The position numbers were made by a program, and so were the translations under genes. The notes below the pieces were generated by a model. It searched no databases. It saw only the letters and a program-made list of their open reading frames with translations, and had not been told where the DNA came from. Of a stretch of DNA of 64,000 nt, positions 1 through 9,501 are shown piece after piece. Source of the DNA: Enterobacter chuandaensis (GTDB taxonomy: Bacteria; Pseudomonadota; Gammaproteobacteria; Enterobacterales; Enterobacteriaceae); the NCBI RefSeq assembly GCF_003594915.1, contig NZ_QZCS01000003.1, forward strand, positions 1-64,000, in the 5' to 3' direction. Position 1 is the first letter of the stretch. The number at the start of each line of letters is the position of its first letter.

Positions 1-9
1 TTAAGAAGA

Positions 10-38
10 ACCCCGTACCGAAAGGTGCGGGGTTTTTT
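10..38 (+). terminator. Rho-independent terminator of an upstream gene outside the window
   Basis: A 10-bp stem closed by a GAAA tetraloop (arms 10-19 and 24-33) is followed by six T. It points rightward and must serve a gene left of the window. In E. coli-like gene order this would be the 5S end of an rRNA operon; that identity is inference. Confidence 0.8.
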
Positions 39-94
39 GCTTTTCTTTTTCCACCCTGGCCTTTCTCTTAATCCCTTATCCTGCTAATGGAATG

Positions 95-142
95 TGTGAT
101 CGCGGTCCCAATGTTATTTATAACAAAATTATAACATTTCAT
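95..142 (+). promoter_or_regulatory. kgtP promoter region with CRP-like site
   Basis: TGTGA-N6-TCCCA at 95-110 matches the CRP consensus at 9 of 10 core positions. It lies about 40 bp upstream of the start expected from a -10-like TATAAC at 130-135, which fits a class II activator position. A 14-bp palindrome, TGTTATTTATAACA, sits between them at 112-125 and could bind a second regulator. CRP control would suit a C4/C5-dicarboxylate transporter, but it is inferred from sequence only. Confidence 0.5.
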
Positions 143-204
143 TTACGAGGTAATTGAGTCTCCTGGCTCAATACGCCGCAGTTTATGGCAGGAGCATAAT
201 CACA

Positions 205-1500
205 ATGACAGAAAGCATTACATCACACGGGACGCTGGCTAACGGCGATACCCGAAGAAGGGTATGGGCAATCGTCAGTGCCTCTTCAGGGAATCTGGTT
301 GAATGGTTCGACTTTTACGTCTATTCATTCTGTTCACTCTACTTCGCACATATTTTCTTCCCCTCCGGCAACACCACGACGCAGCTACTACAAACGGCTG
401 GCGTTTTTGCCGCAGGGTTCTTAATGCGACCCATCGGAGGCTGGCTCTTCGGCCGCATTGCGGATCGTCGCGGGCGTAAGGCCTCCATGCTGATCTCGGT
501 GTGTATGATGTGCTTTGGTTCTCTGGTGATCGCCTGCTTACCGGGATATGAATCGATTGGCACGTGGGCTCCGGCGCTACTTTTGCTGGCCCGCTTATTC
601 CAGGGATTGTCGGTGGGCGGTGAATACGGTACCAGTGCAACCTACATGAGTGAGATTGCGCTGGAAGGCCGTAAAGGCTTTTACGCCTCCTTCCAGTACG
701 TCACGTTGATTGGTGGACAACTGCTGGCGATTCTCGTGGTGGTGATCCTGCAGCAGATTCTGACAGACGAACAACTCCACGCCTGGGGATGGCGAATTCC
801 TTTCGCGATGGGTGCTGTACTGGCAGTTGTTGCGCTTTGGCTACGCCGTCAGTTAGATGAAACTTCTCAGAAGGAAGTCAGAACGCTGAAGGAAGCGGGA
901 ACATTCAAAGGGTTATGGCGTAACCGCAAGGCTTTTCTGATGGTGCTGGGTTTTACTGCGGGCGGCTCCCTTAGTTTTTACACGTTCACGACCTATATGC
1001 AGAAGTACCTGGTGAACACCACCGGCATGCACGCAAACGTCGCCAGCGTAGTCATGACTGTCGCGCTGTTTGTCTTCATGCTCATACAACCCATTATCGG
1101 CGCGCTCTCGGATAAAATTGGTCGACGTACGTCGATGCTGATTTTTGGTGGAATGTCGGCGTTATGTACCGTGCCTATTTTGTCTGCGCTCCAGCACGTA
1201 TCATCGCCATATGCCGCATTTGCGCTGGTCATGCTGGCAATGGTGATTGTCAGTTTCTATACCTCGATCAGCGGGATACTCAAAGCCGAAATGTTCCCGG
1301 CGCAGGTTCGTGCGTTAGGAGTAGGGCTCTCTTATGCGGTAGCCAACGCGTTGTTTGGCGGCTCTGCGGAGTACGTTGCGTTGTCGCTTAAATCATGGGG
1401 AAGTGAAACGACATTCTTCTGGTACGTAACAATAATGGGCGCACTGGCCTTTATTGTTTCCCTGATGCTGCATCGCAAAGGGAAAGGCATTCGACTTTAA
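205..1500 (+). CDS. kgtP: Alpha-ketoglutarate/H+ symporter, MFS family
   Basis: Inner-membrane major facilitator that imports 2-oxoglutarate with protons. The 431-residue product is near-identical to E. coli KgtP along its length. It has about twelve hydrophobic segments, the MFS loop 2-3 motif [10 protein letters not shown] at residues 83-92 and a second copy, SDKIGRR, in the C-terminal half. The reading frame is open upstream from a TTG at 154. The ATG at 205 is chosen because it has an AGGAG 10 bases upstream and matches the known N-terminus (TRRRxWAI). The stop overlaps the stop of convergent yfiM by a few bases. Confidence 0.96.
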   Translation: MTESITSHGTLANGDTRRRVWAIVSASSGNLVEWFDFYVYSFCSLYFAHIFFPSGNTTTQLLQTAGVFAAGFLMRPIGGWLFGRIADRRGRKASMLISVCMMCFGSLVIACLPGYESIGTWAPALLLLARLFQGLSVGGEYGTSATYMSEIALEGRKGFYASFQYVTLIGGQLLAILVVVILQQILTDEQLHAWGWRIPFAMGAVLAVVALWLRRQLDETSQKEVRTLKEAGTFKGLWRNRKAFLMVLGFTAGGSLSFYTFTTYMQKYLVNTTGMHANVASVVMTVALFVFMLIQPIIGALSDKIGRRTSMLIFGGMSALCTVPILSALQHVSSPYAAFALVMLAMVIVSFYTSISGILKAEMFPAQVRALGVGLSYAVANALFGGSAEYVALSLKSWGSETTFFWYVTIMGALAFIVSLMLHRKGKGIRL

Positions 1501-1820
1501 TAGCGCGCCATCTGCCACAGGGCATAGCCGGTCGTTGCGCCGGCAACATCCCAGGCAAAATCTTTCCAGCTCCAGCCGCTCCCTGCGGGGCGGCTATCCC
1601 ACAATTCTTTTGATGCCCCAAGACCGACTGAGAACATCAACCCTATCGTCGCGCTACGATCCCGGCTGTATCCCTGATGCTGCGCATATTCATTACCGGC
1701 TGCGGACAGCATAGCGGAAGCGAGGAAATGCTGCGCTTTATCCTGTCCGGACCAGCTATCGTTGGCCATATGACTACAGCCACTCAGAAAGAGGATGCTC
1801 AGTAACAGAGGAATACGCAT
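1497..1820 (-). CDS. yfiM: YfiM family lipoprotein
   Basis: Small predicted lipoprotein of 107 residues. The N-terminus has an Arg, a hydrophobic stretch and the lipobox LFLSGC with Cys15 as the likely lipidated residue. The body contains Gly/Ala-rich hydrophobic segments (residues about 54-65 and 90-100), so it may be membrane-embedded. It matches E. coli YfiM, whose role is unknown. It lies downstream of pssA on the same strand but behind a terminator-like hairpin, so it may be mostly separately transcribed. Confidence 0.85.
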   Translation of the reverse strand: MRIPLLLSILFLSGCSHMANDSWSGQDKAQHFLASAMLSAAGNEYAQHQGYSRDRSATIGLMFSVGLGASKELWDSRPAGSGWSWKDFAWDVAGATTGYALWQMARY

Positions 1821-1832
1821 TAACGGGCTCCA

Positions 1833-1859
1833 TAAAAAAGCCCTGCGGGTGACAGGGCT
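1833..1859 (-). terminator. Terminator after pssA
   Basis: Read on the minus strand, AGCCCTG and CAGGGCT arms (1853-1859 and 1839-1845) enclose a 7-nt loop and run into six T (1833-1838). It sits just past the pssA stop and ahead of yfiM. Confidence 0.8.
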
Positions 1860-1864
1860 GGGTA

Positions 1865-3220
1865 TTACAGAATACGGCTGATAAGTCGGTCGATACGGAT
1901 ACGACGTAAGCGGCGAATCAGCTTGCGGACCTTAACCGGGTAATCGGCAATGCTCTGCAATTCGCGGTAATGATTAACCACCGTGGTATGCGTGCGAATC
2001 AACTCCAGTTCACGTTCACGCTGTGCGGCTAACTCATGCTGTGGGTCATGGATCAGGATAGCGTTTTCCAGATCCAGTCGCCATGCGCGCGGATTCAGGT
2101 TGTTACCGGTCAGCAGCATCCACTCATCGTCGACCCACATGCCTTTCAGATGGTAACTGTTGTCTTCATCTTTCCAGAGACGCACAACCAGCTGGTCAGT
2201 GTTCACGTAATACTGTAAACGGCTCAGGAAACGGCGCAGGTTAATCTCATAGAGATAAGGCAGTGCACCGATAATTTTGAACGGCTGATCTTCAGGAATG
2301 AAGAAGTCGTTCGCCGTTTTATCCCCGACGATGATTTCCACTTTTTTACCGTCGCGCAGCAGCTGGATGATATTACGCACCAGCACGGCAGGAAGGTTGA
2401 AGTACGGCGTACAGATGGTGAGTTTCTGCTCCGCGCACGGCATCAGATGGAAAATCGTTTTGTTCAGCAGGCTTGATTTACCCAGCCCTACCAGCGGGGT
2501 AACAGATAACTCTTCGTTGTTCGCATCACCCTGAAAATGATAAACAGCATCGCGCAGCTCCTGGCGGAAGGCGCGAACATCATTTTTGATTTCCGGGCTC
2601 TTAGGGCGCTCGGGATCGTCAAGGCGATTAACGCCGCGGCCATGAACCAGATTTTTATCAACCCAGTTAAACATGATATCGGCCATCTGAGGATTACGGA
2701 TCAGATGGTAGCGGTCGTAGCGGTATTTATCGAGCTGATGAAGGTAGACATCATTGAGGCTTGCGCCGCTGTAAAGCACGCTGTCATCGATGATGAACCC
2801 TTTAAAATGAAGGACGCCGAGCGCTTCGCGGGTATTCACCGGGACGCCATAAACAGGTACATCGACGCCAGGATTTTCCTGCGCCGTGCGGCAATACCAG
2901 TCTGCGTTGGTATTTGAAGCGGCAGCGCCAATACGACCACGCTGTGCGCGATGCCAGTCTACCAGCACGCGAACATCAAGTTCCGGGCGCTGACGCTTGG
3001 CTTCATAGAGCGCGTTCAGGATCGCGCGCCCGCCTTCATCCTGTTCTAGATACAGCGCCACAATGCAAATGCGTCGCGTGGCGCTGGCAATCTTTTCCAG
3101 AAGCGTCTCCCGAAAATGAGCGGGAGCGTAAAAGAACTCTACATCATCAACTGACTGAGAAATCTTCGGTAGTTGAGCAAGGTGTTGTTGATGTTTATTA
3201 CGCTTAAATTTTGACAACAT
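1865..3220 (-). CDS. pssA: CDP-diacylglycerol--serine O-phosphatidyltransferase
   Basis: Makes phosphatidylserine from CDP-diacylglycerol and L-serine, the committed step to phosphatidylethanolamine. It is a peripheral enzyme that associates with the membrane surface. The 451 residues contain two phospholipase-D HxKx4D motifs: H138/K140/D145 in HFKGFIIDD, and HLKGMWVDD near residue 357. The C-terminus is strongly basic ([13 protein letters not shown]), suited to binding acidic lipid. A GTG at 3223 directly precedes the ATG at 3220; the ATG gives the known MLSKFKRN start. No operon partner is evident upstream, where about 110 bp separate it from patZ. Confidence 0.97.
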   Translation of the reverse strand: MLSKFKRNKHQQHLAQLPKISQSVDDVEFFYAPAHFRETLLEKIASATRRICIVALYLEQDEGGRAILNALYEAKRQRPELDVRVLVDWHRAQRGRIGAAASNTNADWYCRTAQENPGVDVPVYGVPVNTREALGVLHFKGFIIDDSVLYSGASLNDVYLHQLDKYRYDRYHLIRNPQMADIMFNWVDKNLVHGRGVNRLDDPERPKSPEIKNDVRAFRQELRDAVYHFQGDANNEELSVTPLVGLGKSSLLNKTIFHLMPCAEQKLTICTPYFNLPAVLVRNIIQLLRDGKKVEIIVGDKTANDFFIPEDQPFKIIGALPYLYEINLRRFLSRLQYYVNTDQLVVRLWKDEDNSYHLKGMWVDDEWMLLTGNNLNPRAWRLDLENAILIHDPQHELAAQRERELELIRTHTTVVNHYRELQSIADYPVKVRKLIRRLRRIRIDRLISRIL

Positions 3221-3330
3221 CACAGTGCGTTTCTTCTCTGTTCATTGAAGGGTTGTCTGTACCATGCAAACAACATAAGCGGACAATGATACCACCAGTC
3301 CCGTCCAAAGTGGGTAACATTTCCAGTAGC

Positions 3331-5994
3331 TTACTCGTGTTTATCGGGTGATGTCAGGCTGAGGGACAGGGCAACAATACCTTCGTCCAGCTGAATATCA
3401 ACGTCAAATCCGAGTTTTCGCGCCAGGGTCACCATACCGCGATTGTTAGGCATAGTAATGCCATTGAGGCGTAACAATCCGTGATCTCGCGTATAACTGA
3501 TGAGTTTTTCCAGCAGCCGTCTTCCCAGACCCAGGCCTTTAAGATCGGAGCGCACCAGCACAGCAAATTCCGCGTCAACGTTATCCGGATCGGAAATGGC
3601 GCGCGTCACGCCGAGGATCTCATCGCCTTTATCAGAACGCCGAACGGCGACAAACGCCATCTCTCGATCGTAGTCGATCTGGGTCATATTGGCTAAATCA
3701 TCGTGGGTAAATTCGTTGATTTCGCTAAAGTAGCGGTAATAGAGATCTTCTTTCGTAACCTGGGAAATAAAGGTACGCAGCTGCGGTTCATCTTCCGGCA
3801 GGATAGGGCGGAACAGGGCGCGTTCCCCATTCTTCATCTCGACCCACTCCTCCAGCTGAAGGGGATACGGGCGGATCGCCAGGCGGCTCTCTCTGTCTCC
3901 TTCAAATGGCGCGATATCCAGCGTCACGTCAAGCGCCGTAAACTCATTGCCGGAGGCGAGTAGCGGATGGATATCCAGACGCTGGATCTCGGCGCAATCC
4001 ACAATCAGGTTAGATACCTGTACCAGGAACTGACTTAACCCGGCAATATCAAGCGGACGCAGCGCGCTCCGGCCACGGATCTTTTTACTTTTAATCGCCT
4101 GAATGATGAGATAACGCGCCAGGTTCATGTTCAGCGGCGGTAACGCCACTACGGCCTGCTCCTCCGGGCGCCACTCCACGCCGCCTTCTCCCAGCATAAT
4201 GAGCGGGCCGAAGACGGGATCGTGTTCGACCACGACCCGTAACTCCTGAGCCCCGGCGCGGTTGGCCATGCTTTGCACCAGTAATCCGTGGATCCTTGCC
4301 TGCGGCCAGGCCATTTTGACCCGGTCGAAAATGGCATCAGCAGCTTGCTGCACCTCCGTTGCCGTACGCAGGTACAACATAACCCCCTGAACATCAGACT
4401 TATGCGGGATATCGGGGGAGCGCAGCTTCAGGGCCACCGGATAGCCAATTTGCTCGGCAATATGCACGGCCTCAGCGCTGTCGCTGGCGATCCAGGTCGG
4501 CAGAGTTTGCATCCCGTAGCTGCCCAGAATGGGCTGGACCTCATGCGTATCAAGCGACGTCGCGCCTTCGTCGATAGCCTGCTGCAATAGCCGGTGAACG
4601 TCGACAGTGTTCGCCGTCAGATTGCCCGGCAACGCCGGCGTTTCACGTAGCTGTTTCTGATTGCGGCGATATTCCACCATATGCATAAACGCGGTGATGG
4701 TGCCTTCCGGCGTGCGGTAGGTGGGCAGCCCCGCTTCACTGAACAAGCGCCGTGCCTCCTGAGAGGAAAATTCACCGCACCAGTTGGTCAGCAGGGTGAC
4801 ATATTTGCCTCGTGGATGATTGTGCACGGCATCAATGAGCGCCCGCGCGCTTTCACTGCCCGGCGCGACCGCGCTGGGGGAGTGGATGATCATCAGCGCA
4901 TCGAAATCCTGACTATCCAGCAAAATGGAGATCGCCCTGATATAGCGATCGCTGCTGGCGTCATCGCGCAAATCAAGCGGATTGCCGGGCGTCACGCTTG
5001 GCGGAAGCGCCTCTTTGAGGCGTTGCAGCGTCTCTTCACCCAGTGTGGCCAGCTTGCCGTTACGCAGCCACAGTTCATCCAGCGCGAGCGCGGCGGGGGC
5101 TGCACCGTTACTGACAATCATCAACTTCTCGCCGCGCAACGGACGCATATGGCTTAAGGTCTCAACGGCGGAAAAAAGCTCGTGTGTATCCTGCACACGC
5201 AGCAACCCTGCGCGCTGAATGGCAGCGTCCCAGGCCGGATCCATACCGGAATGAGACTGCAGCAGACGCTGCGCCGCAGGGCTGCGACCGCTTTTGATAA
5301 CAAGGATCGGTTTATTGCGCGAAGCACTTCGTGAAGCCGAGACAAAACGACGGGCATCGCTCAGGTGCTCAAGATAAAGCAGGATCGCACTGGTTTTGCT
5401 GTCACGCGCCAGGAAATCCAGCAGTTCATCAACGTCGATATCCAGGCTGTCGCCGAGAGCAATGAAGTAGGAAAAGCCCATCTCACGCTGCTGCGCCCAG
5501 TCGAGAATGGTGTTCGATACCGCAGCCGATTGTGAAATAAACGCGAGTTTGCCTTTGCGGATGGGGACCGGAGAGAAACTGGCGTTCAGCCCTTGCCAGG
5601 GCGCAAGCAGACCCAGGCTGTTTGGCCCAAGGAGACGCATCTGATAGCGGCTGGCGCAGGCCAGCAGTTCAGGCTGCTGTTCAGGCGGAGACGAGAGAAT
5701 GATGCAGGTTTTACACCCTTTCTTGCCAAGTGCTTCCAGAAGTTCCGGATTACGTCTGGCGTTGGTACACAAAACGGCGAGATCCGGTACGAAAGGCAGA
5801 CTCTGCACGTCCGGCCACGCAAGTACGCCCTGAACAGCCTTATAAGCTGGCGTGACGGGCATGACGGGGCCATTAAATCCTCCGGCGAGAAGGTTACGCA
5901 TCATCAGATAGCCTGCACGATCCGGTTTCATGGATGCGCCGATAACGGCAATGGATTTAGGACGGAGTAGCGCTTCTAACCCTCTCTGGCTCAT
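3331..5994 (-). CDS. patZ: Protein lysine acetyltransferase Pat (acyl-CoA synthetase-like/GNAT)
   Basis: Acetylates lysines of metabolic enzymes such as acetyl-CoA synthetase, using acetyl-CoA. The 887-residue product has an N-terminal NDP-forming acyl-CoA synthetase-like part (CoA-binding start RPKSIAVIGAS, then an ATP-grasp-like region around residues 470-690) and a C-terminal GNAT domain from about 725. The GNAT acetyl-CoA signature LGLGRRLLEKL is visible. The open frame starts seven codons earlier, but AGGAGG lies five bases before the ATG at 5994, which decides the start. It follows tapT by 35 bp on the same strand, so the two may be cotranscribed. Confidence 0.95.
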   Translation of the reverse strand: MSQRGLEALLRPKSIAVIGASMKPDRAGYLMMRNLLAGGFNGPVMPVTPAYKAVQGVLAWPDVQSLPFVPDLAVLCTNARRNPELLEALGKKGCKTCIILSSPPEQQPELLACASRYQMRLLGPNSLGLLAPWQGLNASFSPVPIRKGKLAFISQSAAVSNTILDWAQQREMGFSYFIALGDSLDIDVDELLDFLARDSKTSAILLYLEHLSDARRFVSASRSASRNKPILVIKSGRSPAAQRLLQSHSGMDPAWDAAIQRAGLLRVQDTHELFSAVETLSHMRPLRGEKLMIVSNGAAPAALALDELWLRNGKLATLGEETLQRLKEALPPSVTPGNPLDLRDDASSDRYIRAISILLDSQDFDALMIIHSPSAVAPGSESARALIDAVHNHPRGKYVTLLTNWCGEFSSQEARRLFSEAGLPTYRTPEGTITAFMHMVEYRRNQKQLRETPALPGNLTANTVDVHRLLQQAIDEGATSLDTHEVQPILGSYGMQTLPTWIASDSAEAVHIAEQIGYPVALKLRSPDIPHKSDVQGVMLYLRTATEVQQAADAIFDRVKMAWPQARIHGLLVQSMANRAGAQELRVVVEHDPVFGPLIMLGEGGVEWRPEEQAVVALPPLNMNLARYLIIQAIKSKKIRGRSALRPLDIAGLSQFLVQVSNLIVDCAEIQRLDIHPLLASGNEFTALDVTLDIAPFEGDRESRLAIRPYPLQLEEWVEMKNGERALFRPILPEDEPQLRTFISQVTKEDLYYRYFSEINEFTHDDLANMTQIDYDREMAFVAVRRSDKGDEILGVTRAISDPDNVDAEFAVLVRSDLKGLGLGRRLLEKLISYTRDHGLLRLNGITMPNNRGMVTLARKLGFDVDIQLDEGIVALSLSLTSPDKHE

Positions 5995-6029
5995 GCAGGC
6001 CTCCTGTGAATGCAAGCGACCTGATGATT

Positions 6030-6728
6030 TTAAACGCTTTCTGGTTCTGTTGCTGTGATACTGCCCTTATGAACGGTTTTTCCCGCCAGATAGCGTTCCC
6101 GAAAACATGAGAAATGGTTACCCAGGGCTCCGGCCGCCGCGGTATCTCCTGCTAAATCAAGAAGCGCAATGGCCACTTCGGCGGTGCAGTATTGCCCGTC
6201 AGCATGGACTTCACGCAGGCGATAGGCCGAGACGCGGGAAAGCTCGACAGAAATAACCGGCAGGGCATCGAGGTAAGGGCTTTTGCGAAACATTTTCCGC
6301 GCTTCGGTCCAGGTACCGTCCAGCATAATAAACAGCGGCGGTTTACCGGATGGCGGCGCCGTAAGCACCTGACGTTGTTCGCCTGCATACGATGCCGGAA
6401 AAACGACCATGGGCTGATAGTCCGGGCTAGCCACCAGGTCGAGTAGAGCCTGGGGTGGCTCAGTGCGCGACCACTGAAACGCTGCGGTGTCTGGCAGAAT
6501 ATCGGCGATCAGACGTCCCGTATTACTGGGCTTCATCGGCTCGGTATCGAACATGACCAGGCAAAAACGGCTCTGTGCCGTACTTGTGGCCAGCGTTTCA
6601 CACAGGCACACTTTCAGCGGCAAAAGACAGCGCTGACAGCGGCGAATACGATTGCCCCGTGCCAGAAATGGGCGGGTGGCGCGCGCAAGACGCTCGGCGC
6701 GTAATTGTAGTACAGCGTTATCAGTCAT
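6030..6728 (-). CDS. tapT: tRNA-uridine aminocarboxypropyltransferase (acp3U47)
   Basis: DTW-domain enzyme that transfers the 3-amino-3-carboxypropyl group of S-adenosylmethionine to U47 of certain tRNAs. The 232 residues begin with a cysteine cluster (C31, C34, C41, C43) typical of the family. The diagnostic DGTW lies at residues 137-140 followed by TEARK. The open frame extends upstream, but the conserved N-terminus MTxNAVLQLRAER fixes the ATG at 6728. It lies between trxC and patZ on the same strand, with a hairpin separating it from trxC. Confidence 0.92.
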   Translation of the reverse strand: MTDNAVLQLRAERLARATRPFLARGNRIRRCQRCLLPLKVCLCETLATSTAQSRFCLVMFDTEPMKPSNTGRLIADILPDTAAFQWSRTEPPQALLDLVASPDYQPMVVFPASYAGEQRQVLTAPPSGKPPLFIMLDGTWTEARKMFRKSPYLDALPVISVELSRVSAYRLREVHADGQYCTAEVAIALLDLAGDTAAAGALGNHFSCFRERYLAGKTVHKGSITATEPESV

Positions 6729-6771
6729 GGGCGAAAAGGCAAGAAAAACCCCATTTTCGCAGAGGCAGGGG

Positions 6772-6792
6772 CGGGGCACAAGATGTGCCCCG
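6772..6792 (-). other. Hairpin between trxC and tapT
   Basis: An 8-bp perfect inverted repeat (CGGGGCAC/GTGCCCCG) with a 5-nt loop lies 6 bp past the trxC stop. There is no T-run on the minus strand, so it is more likely an mRNA-end stabiliser or a weak pause than a full terminator. Confidence 0.5.
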
Positions 6793-6798
6793 GGAATG

Positions 6799-7218
6799 TT
6801 ACAGTGATTCGTTTAACCAGCTATCGAAGGGGGCTTTTGGAACCGCACCGTTGAGCATGTCGACCATTTCTCCGTTTTTGAAGATCATAATGGTCGGAAT
6901 GCTGCGAATATTAAAACGTGCGCTCAGCTCGCGTTCGGCTTCGGTATTGACCTTAACGAACCGCATTTTACCGCTACGCTCTTCGGCAACATCTTCAAAG
7001 ATTGGCGCGAAGTTACGACACGGACCACACCATGGTGCCCAGAAATCGATCACCACCGGGAGATCGTCCTTGAGGAGTTTGTCCAGCGTAGCACCCGTCG
7101 CGTTAATGACATCGCCATCAAACAATTCATGGCCACAACGTCCGCATTTCGCACCATCTTCAATCCGATCGTCCGGAATGCGATTAAGAGCCTGACAGTT
7201 GGCACATACGGTATTCAT
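6799..7218 (-). CDS. trxC: Thioredoxin 2, zinc-binding
   Basis: Cytoplasmic disulfide reductase, reduced by thioredoxin reductase and induced under oxidative stress in E. coli. The 139 residues carry an N-terminal zinc site of two CxxC pairs (C5/C8 and C25/C28) followed by a thioredoxin fold with the active site WCGPC at residues 63-67. The conserved cis-proline is in SIPT. It is divergent from yfiF. The 204-bp gap holds a perfect 17-bp palindrome. OxyR controls trxC in E. coli, but I could not align a full OxyR motif here. Confidence 0.97.
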   Translation of the reverse strand: MNTVCANCQALNRIPDDRIEDGAKCGRCGHELFDGDVINATGATLDKLLKDDLPVVIDFWAPWCGPCRNFAPIFEDVAEERSGKMRFVKVNTEAERELSARFNIRSIPTIMIFKNGEMVDMLNGAVPKAPFDSWLNESL

Positions 7219-7270
7219 AACTAACCTCTGATAGAGCCGTGGGACAGCGGCACAACGCCGATAATGTTTC

Positions 7271-7287
7271 TAATATGTTACATATTA
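7271..7287. promoter_or_regulatory. Perfect 17-bp palindrome in the trxC/yfiF divergent region
   Basis: TAATATG-TTA-CATATTA is an exact inverted repeat about 53-69 bp upstream of the trxC start, flanked by further imperfect symmetry (GATAAT at 7260, ATTATC at 7284). Its position suits an operator for trxC. The regulator is not identified. Confidence 0.45.
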
Positions 7288-7388
7288 TCAATGAGCCTGT
7301 TTGAAACAACAATGCGTTTTATTCAATGAGAACAATAGTCACAGGCTTTTGTACGAAATTATGGCTATGCGGTGGCACATCGGGTAAT

Positions 7389-7405
7389 CTGCGCGCTTCG
7401 CGCAG
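7389..7405 (+). other. Hairpin in the yfiF 5' leader
   Basis: CTGCGCG-CTT-CGCGCAG is a 7-bp perfect stem with a 3-nt loop. It ends about 17 bp before the start codon and just upstream of the GGAGAA ribosome site, so it could tune translation of yfiF. Confidence 0.4.
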
Positions 7406-7422
7406 CGCTGGTGGAGAAAAGC

Positions 7423-8523
7423 ATGAACGACGAAATGAAAAACAAAAGCGGCAAGGTCAAAGTGATGTATGTCCGCAGTGATGATGACTCTGATAAACGC
7501 ACCCAAAATCCGCGTACCGGAAAAGGTGGCGGGCGTCCGGCGTCTTCTCGTGCAGACGGTGGCCGTCGCCCCGCCCGCGATGACAGAAATAACCGCGGCG
7601 ATGACCGCAAACGTGATGACCGTAAGCGTGACGATCGCAAACGCGATGACCGTCCGCGTGATGATTTCTCACGTGATAACGCCTCCCCGTGGCGCACCGT
7701 TTCTCGTGCCCCTGGCGATGAGACGCCGGAAAAAGCCGATCACGGCGGTATCAGCGGTAAAAGCTTTATCGACCCGGAAGTGCTTCGCCGTCAGCGTGCG
7801 GAAGAGACCCGCGTGTACGGTGAGAACGCCTGTCAGGCGCTGTTCCAGAGCCGTCCGGAGTGTATCGTCCGCGCGTGGTTTATCCAGAGCGTGACCCCAC
7901 GCTTTAAAGAAGCGCTGCGCTGGATGGCCGCGAACCGCAAAGCCTACCACGTGGTTGATGATGCTGAACTGACCAAAGCGTCCGGTACTGAACACCACGG
8001 CGGTGTTTGCTTCCTGATCAAAAAGCGTAACGGCACCACCGTGCAGCAGTGGGTCAGCCAGGCGGATGCCGATGACTGCGTGCTGGCGCTGGAAGATGTG
8101 GGTAACCCGCACAACCTGGGCGCAATGATGCGCAGCTGCGCGCACTTTGGCGTGAAAGGCGTGCTGCTGCAGGATGCCGCGCTGCTTGAATCCGGTGCCG
8201 CGATCCGTACAGCGGAAGGCGGAGCCGAGCACGTACAGCCGATCACCGGCGACAGCGTTCTGGATGCCCTTGAGCAGTTCCGTAAAGCGGGCTATTCCAT
8301 TGTGACGACTTCGAGCCACGCCGGTACGCCGCTGTTTAAAGCCACGCTGCCGCGCAAGATGGTGCTGGTGCTGGGTCAGGAACGCGATGGTCTGTCTGAT
8401 GCGGCGCTCTCCAGTTCGGATCTGAGCGTCTCTATCGACGGAACAGGTAATGTGGAAAGTCTGAACGTATCCGTTGCGACCGGCGTGCTGCTGGCCGAGT
8501 GGTGGCGTCAGAATAAGGCATAA
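7423..8523 (+). CDS. yfiF: SpoU-family tRNA/rRNA 2'-O-methyltransferase YfiF
   Basis: Predicted RNA ribose methyltransferase of the SPOUT/TrmH class; its exact target is not established by sequence. The 366 residues comprise a basic, charged and probably disordered head (about 1-85), an RNA-binding substrate domain near residues 105-190, and a C-terminal SpoU domain. The three SpoU motifs are visible: [22 protein letters not shown] and [10 protein letters not shown]. The ATG at 7423 is chosen over an upstream GTG-type extension because GGAGAA precedes it and [18 protein letters not shown] is the conserved start. The head is about 20 residues longer than in E. coli because of a tandem repeat. 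Confidence 0.9.
   Translation: MNDEMKNKSGKVKVMYVRSDDDSDKRTQNPRTGKGGGRPASSRADGGRRPARDDRNNRGDDRKRDDRKRDDRKRDDRPRDDFSRDNASPWRTVSRAPGDETPEKADHGGISGKSFIDPEVLRRQRAEETRVYGENACQALFQSRPECIVRAWFIQSVTPRFKEALRWMAANRKAYHVVDDAELTKASGTEHHGGVCFLIKKRNGTTVQQWVSQADADDCVLALEDVGNPHNLGAMMRSCAHFGVKGVLLQDAALLESGAAIRTAEGGAEHVQPITGDSVLDALEQFRKAGYSIVTTSSHAGTPLFKATLPRKMVLVLGQERDGLSDAALSSSDLSVSIDGTGNVESLNVSVATGVLLAEWWRQNKA
7600..7674 (+). repeat. In-frame 15-bp tandem repeat encoding DDRKR units in yfiF
   Basis: Five consecutive 15-bp units start with GAT or GAC and end with CGT or CGC. They encode [20 protein letters not shown] and DDFSR. The first three differ only at synonymous positions, indicating expansion by unit duplication followed by drift. 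The unit length keeps the reading frame. Confidence 0.9.
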
Positions 8524-8531
8524 GCCTCTTA

Positions 8532-8554
8532 TGTGCCGGGCCTGACCCGGCACA
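8532..8554. terminator. Terminator between convergent yfiF and ung
   Basis: A 9-bp perfect stem, TGTGCCGGG/CCCGGCACA, with a 5-nt loop lies midway between the two stop codons. Only short T-runs follow on either side, so it is a probable bidirectional terminator of moderate strength. Confidence 0.6.
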
Positions 8555-8562
8555 TTCAAATT

Positions 8563-9252
8563 TTACTCGCTCTCAGCCGGTAACACAGGCATCCAGCCAA
8601 TTGGCGTTTCGCCACGTTTTTCCAGCCATTCATTTGCCAGAACAAAATGATTACTGCCAAAGAAACCGCGATGGGCAGACAGCGGTGACGGGTGCGGTGC
8701 TTTCAACACGTGATGACGCTGACGGTCGATAATCGCCCCTTTCTTCTGCGCATGCGATCCCCAGAGTAAAAACACAACCCCTTCACGATGCTCGTTGATA
8801 AGGCTGATGACTTTATCGGTAAAGGTCTCCCACCCAAGACTGGCGTGCGAGTGCGCCTGGCCCGCCCGTACGGTAAGCACCGTATTCAGTAACAGCACGC
8901 CCTGGCGCGCCCAGCTTTCAAGATAACCGTGGTTGGGGCGGGTAAACCCCGGCACGGTTCCCTCAAGCTCTTTATACATGTTGAGCAAAGAAGGGGGGAT
9001 AGCCACGCCCGGACGAACGGAAAACGCCAGCCCATGCGCCTGCCCCGGGCCGTGATAGGGATCCTGACCCAGAATAACCACTTTTACATCGCTCAGTTCG
9101 GTATAGCGAAAGGCATTGAAAACGTCTTTTTGCGGCGGATAAATCGTCTGTCCGGACTGACGCTCAGCAGCAACGGTGCTGAGCGTATTGATAAAATAAG
9201 GCTGCTGCTTTTCTTCTGCCAGCACGTCATGCCAGGTTAAAGGTGTCGTCAT
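8563..9252 (-). CDS. ung: Uracil-DNA glycosylase, family 1
   Basis: Removes uracil from DNA as the first step of base-excision repair in the cytoplasm. The 229 residues match E. coli Ung in length. The water-activating loop GQDPYHG gives catalytic Asp64, and [13 protein letters not shown] gives the DNA-intercalation loop with the catalytic His near residue 187. The start is fixed by the conserved [10 protein letters not shown]. It is a single gene, convergent with yfiF and divergent from grcA. Confidence 0.98.
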   Translation of the reverse strand: MTTPLTWHDVLAEEKQQPYFINTLSTVAAERQSGQTIYPPQKDVFNAFRYTELSDVKVVILGQDPYHGPGQAHGLAFSVRPGVAIPPSLLNMYKELEGTVPGFTRPNHGYLESWARQGVLLLNTVLTVRAGQAHSHASLGWETFTDKVISLINEHREGVVFLLWGSHAQKKGAIIDRQRHHVLKAPHPSPLSAHRGFFGSNHFVLANEWLEKRGETPIGWMPVLPAESE

Positions 9253-9393
9253 GTCGCTCTCCTGCGAATCTCAATCTGTGACTAGCTTACCTGTTTAACC
9301 CCTGTGAGCAAAATTACGCGTTGAAATGCGTGCTAAGTCGTTAAATTTATTTTGAAATGATGCATCGTAAGTTGAATTGGCAAGGTCTGGAAA

Positions 9394-9407
9394 TTGATCT
9401 AAAACAA
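9394..9407 (+). promoter_or_regulatory. Upstream FNR-like site (FNR II) of grcA
   Basis: TTGATCTAAAACAA matches the FNR box TTGAT-N4-ATCAA at 8 or 9 of 10 positions. It begins exactly 53 bp upstream of the better site. That is the spacing of the tandem FNR sites of E. coli yfiD/grcA, where the far site moderates activation. Confidence 0.7.
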
Positions 9408-9446
9408 TAAATTCAAACCACACTCTTTGTGTGGTTGGTGTTTTTG

Positions 9447-9460
9447 TTGATTTAAATCAA
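9447..9460 (+). promoter_or_regulatory. Main FNR activator site of grcA
   Basis: TTGATTTAAATCAA is a perfect FNR box. With a transcript start near 9494 it would be centred close to -41, the usual class II activating position. A TA-rich -10 region (TATATA, from 9483) is correctly placed downstream. Confidence 0.88.
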
Positions 9461-9501
9461 TAAATCACCGTGGGGTGAATGATATATATACACACAAGAA
9501 A

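Noticed and set aside
7600..7674. CRISPR-like array
   Set aside because: Units are 15 bp, contiguous without spacers and in frame inside yfiF.
7365..7697. Minus-strand Arg/Ser-rich frame over the yfiF repeat
   Set aside because: The RSS repeats are the reverse reading of the 15-bp yfiF units; the plus strand holds the conserved protein.
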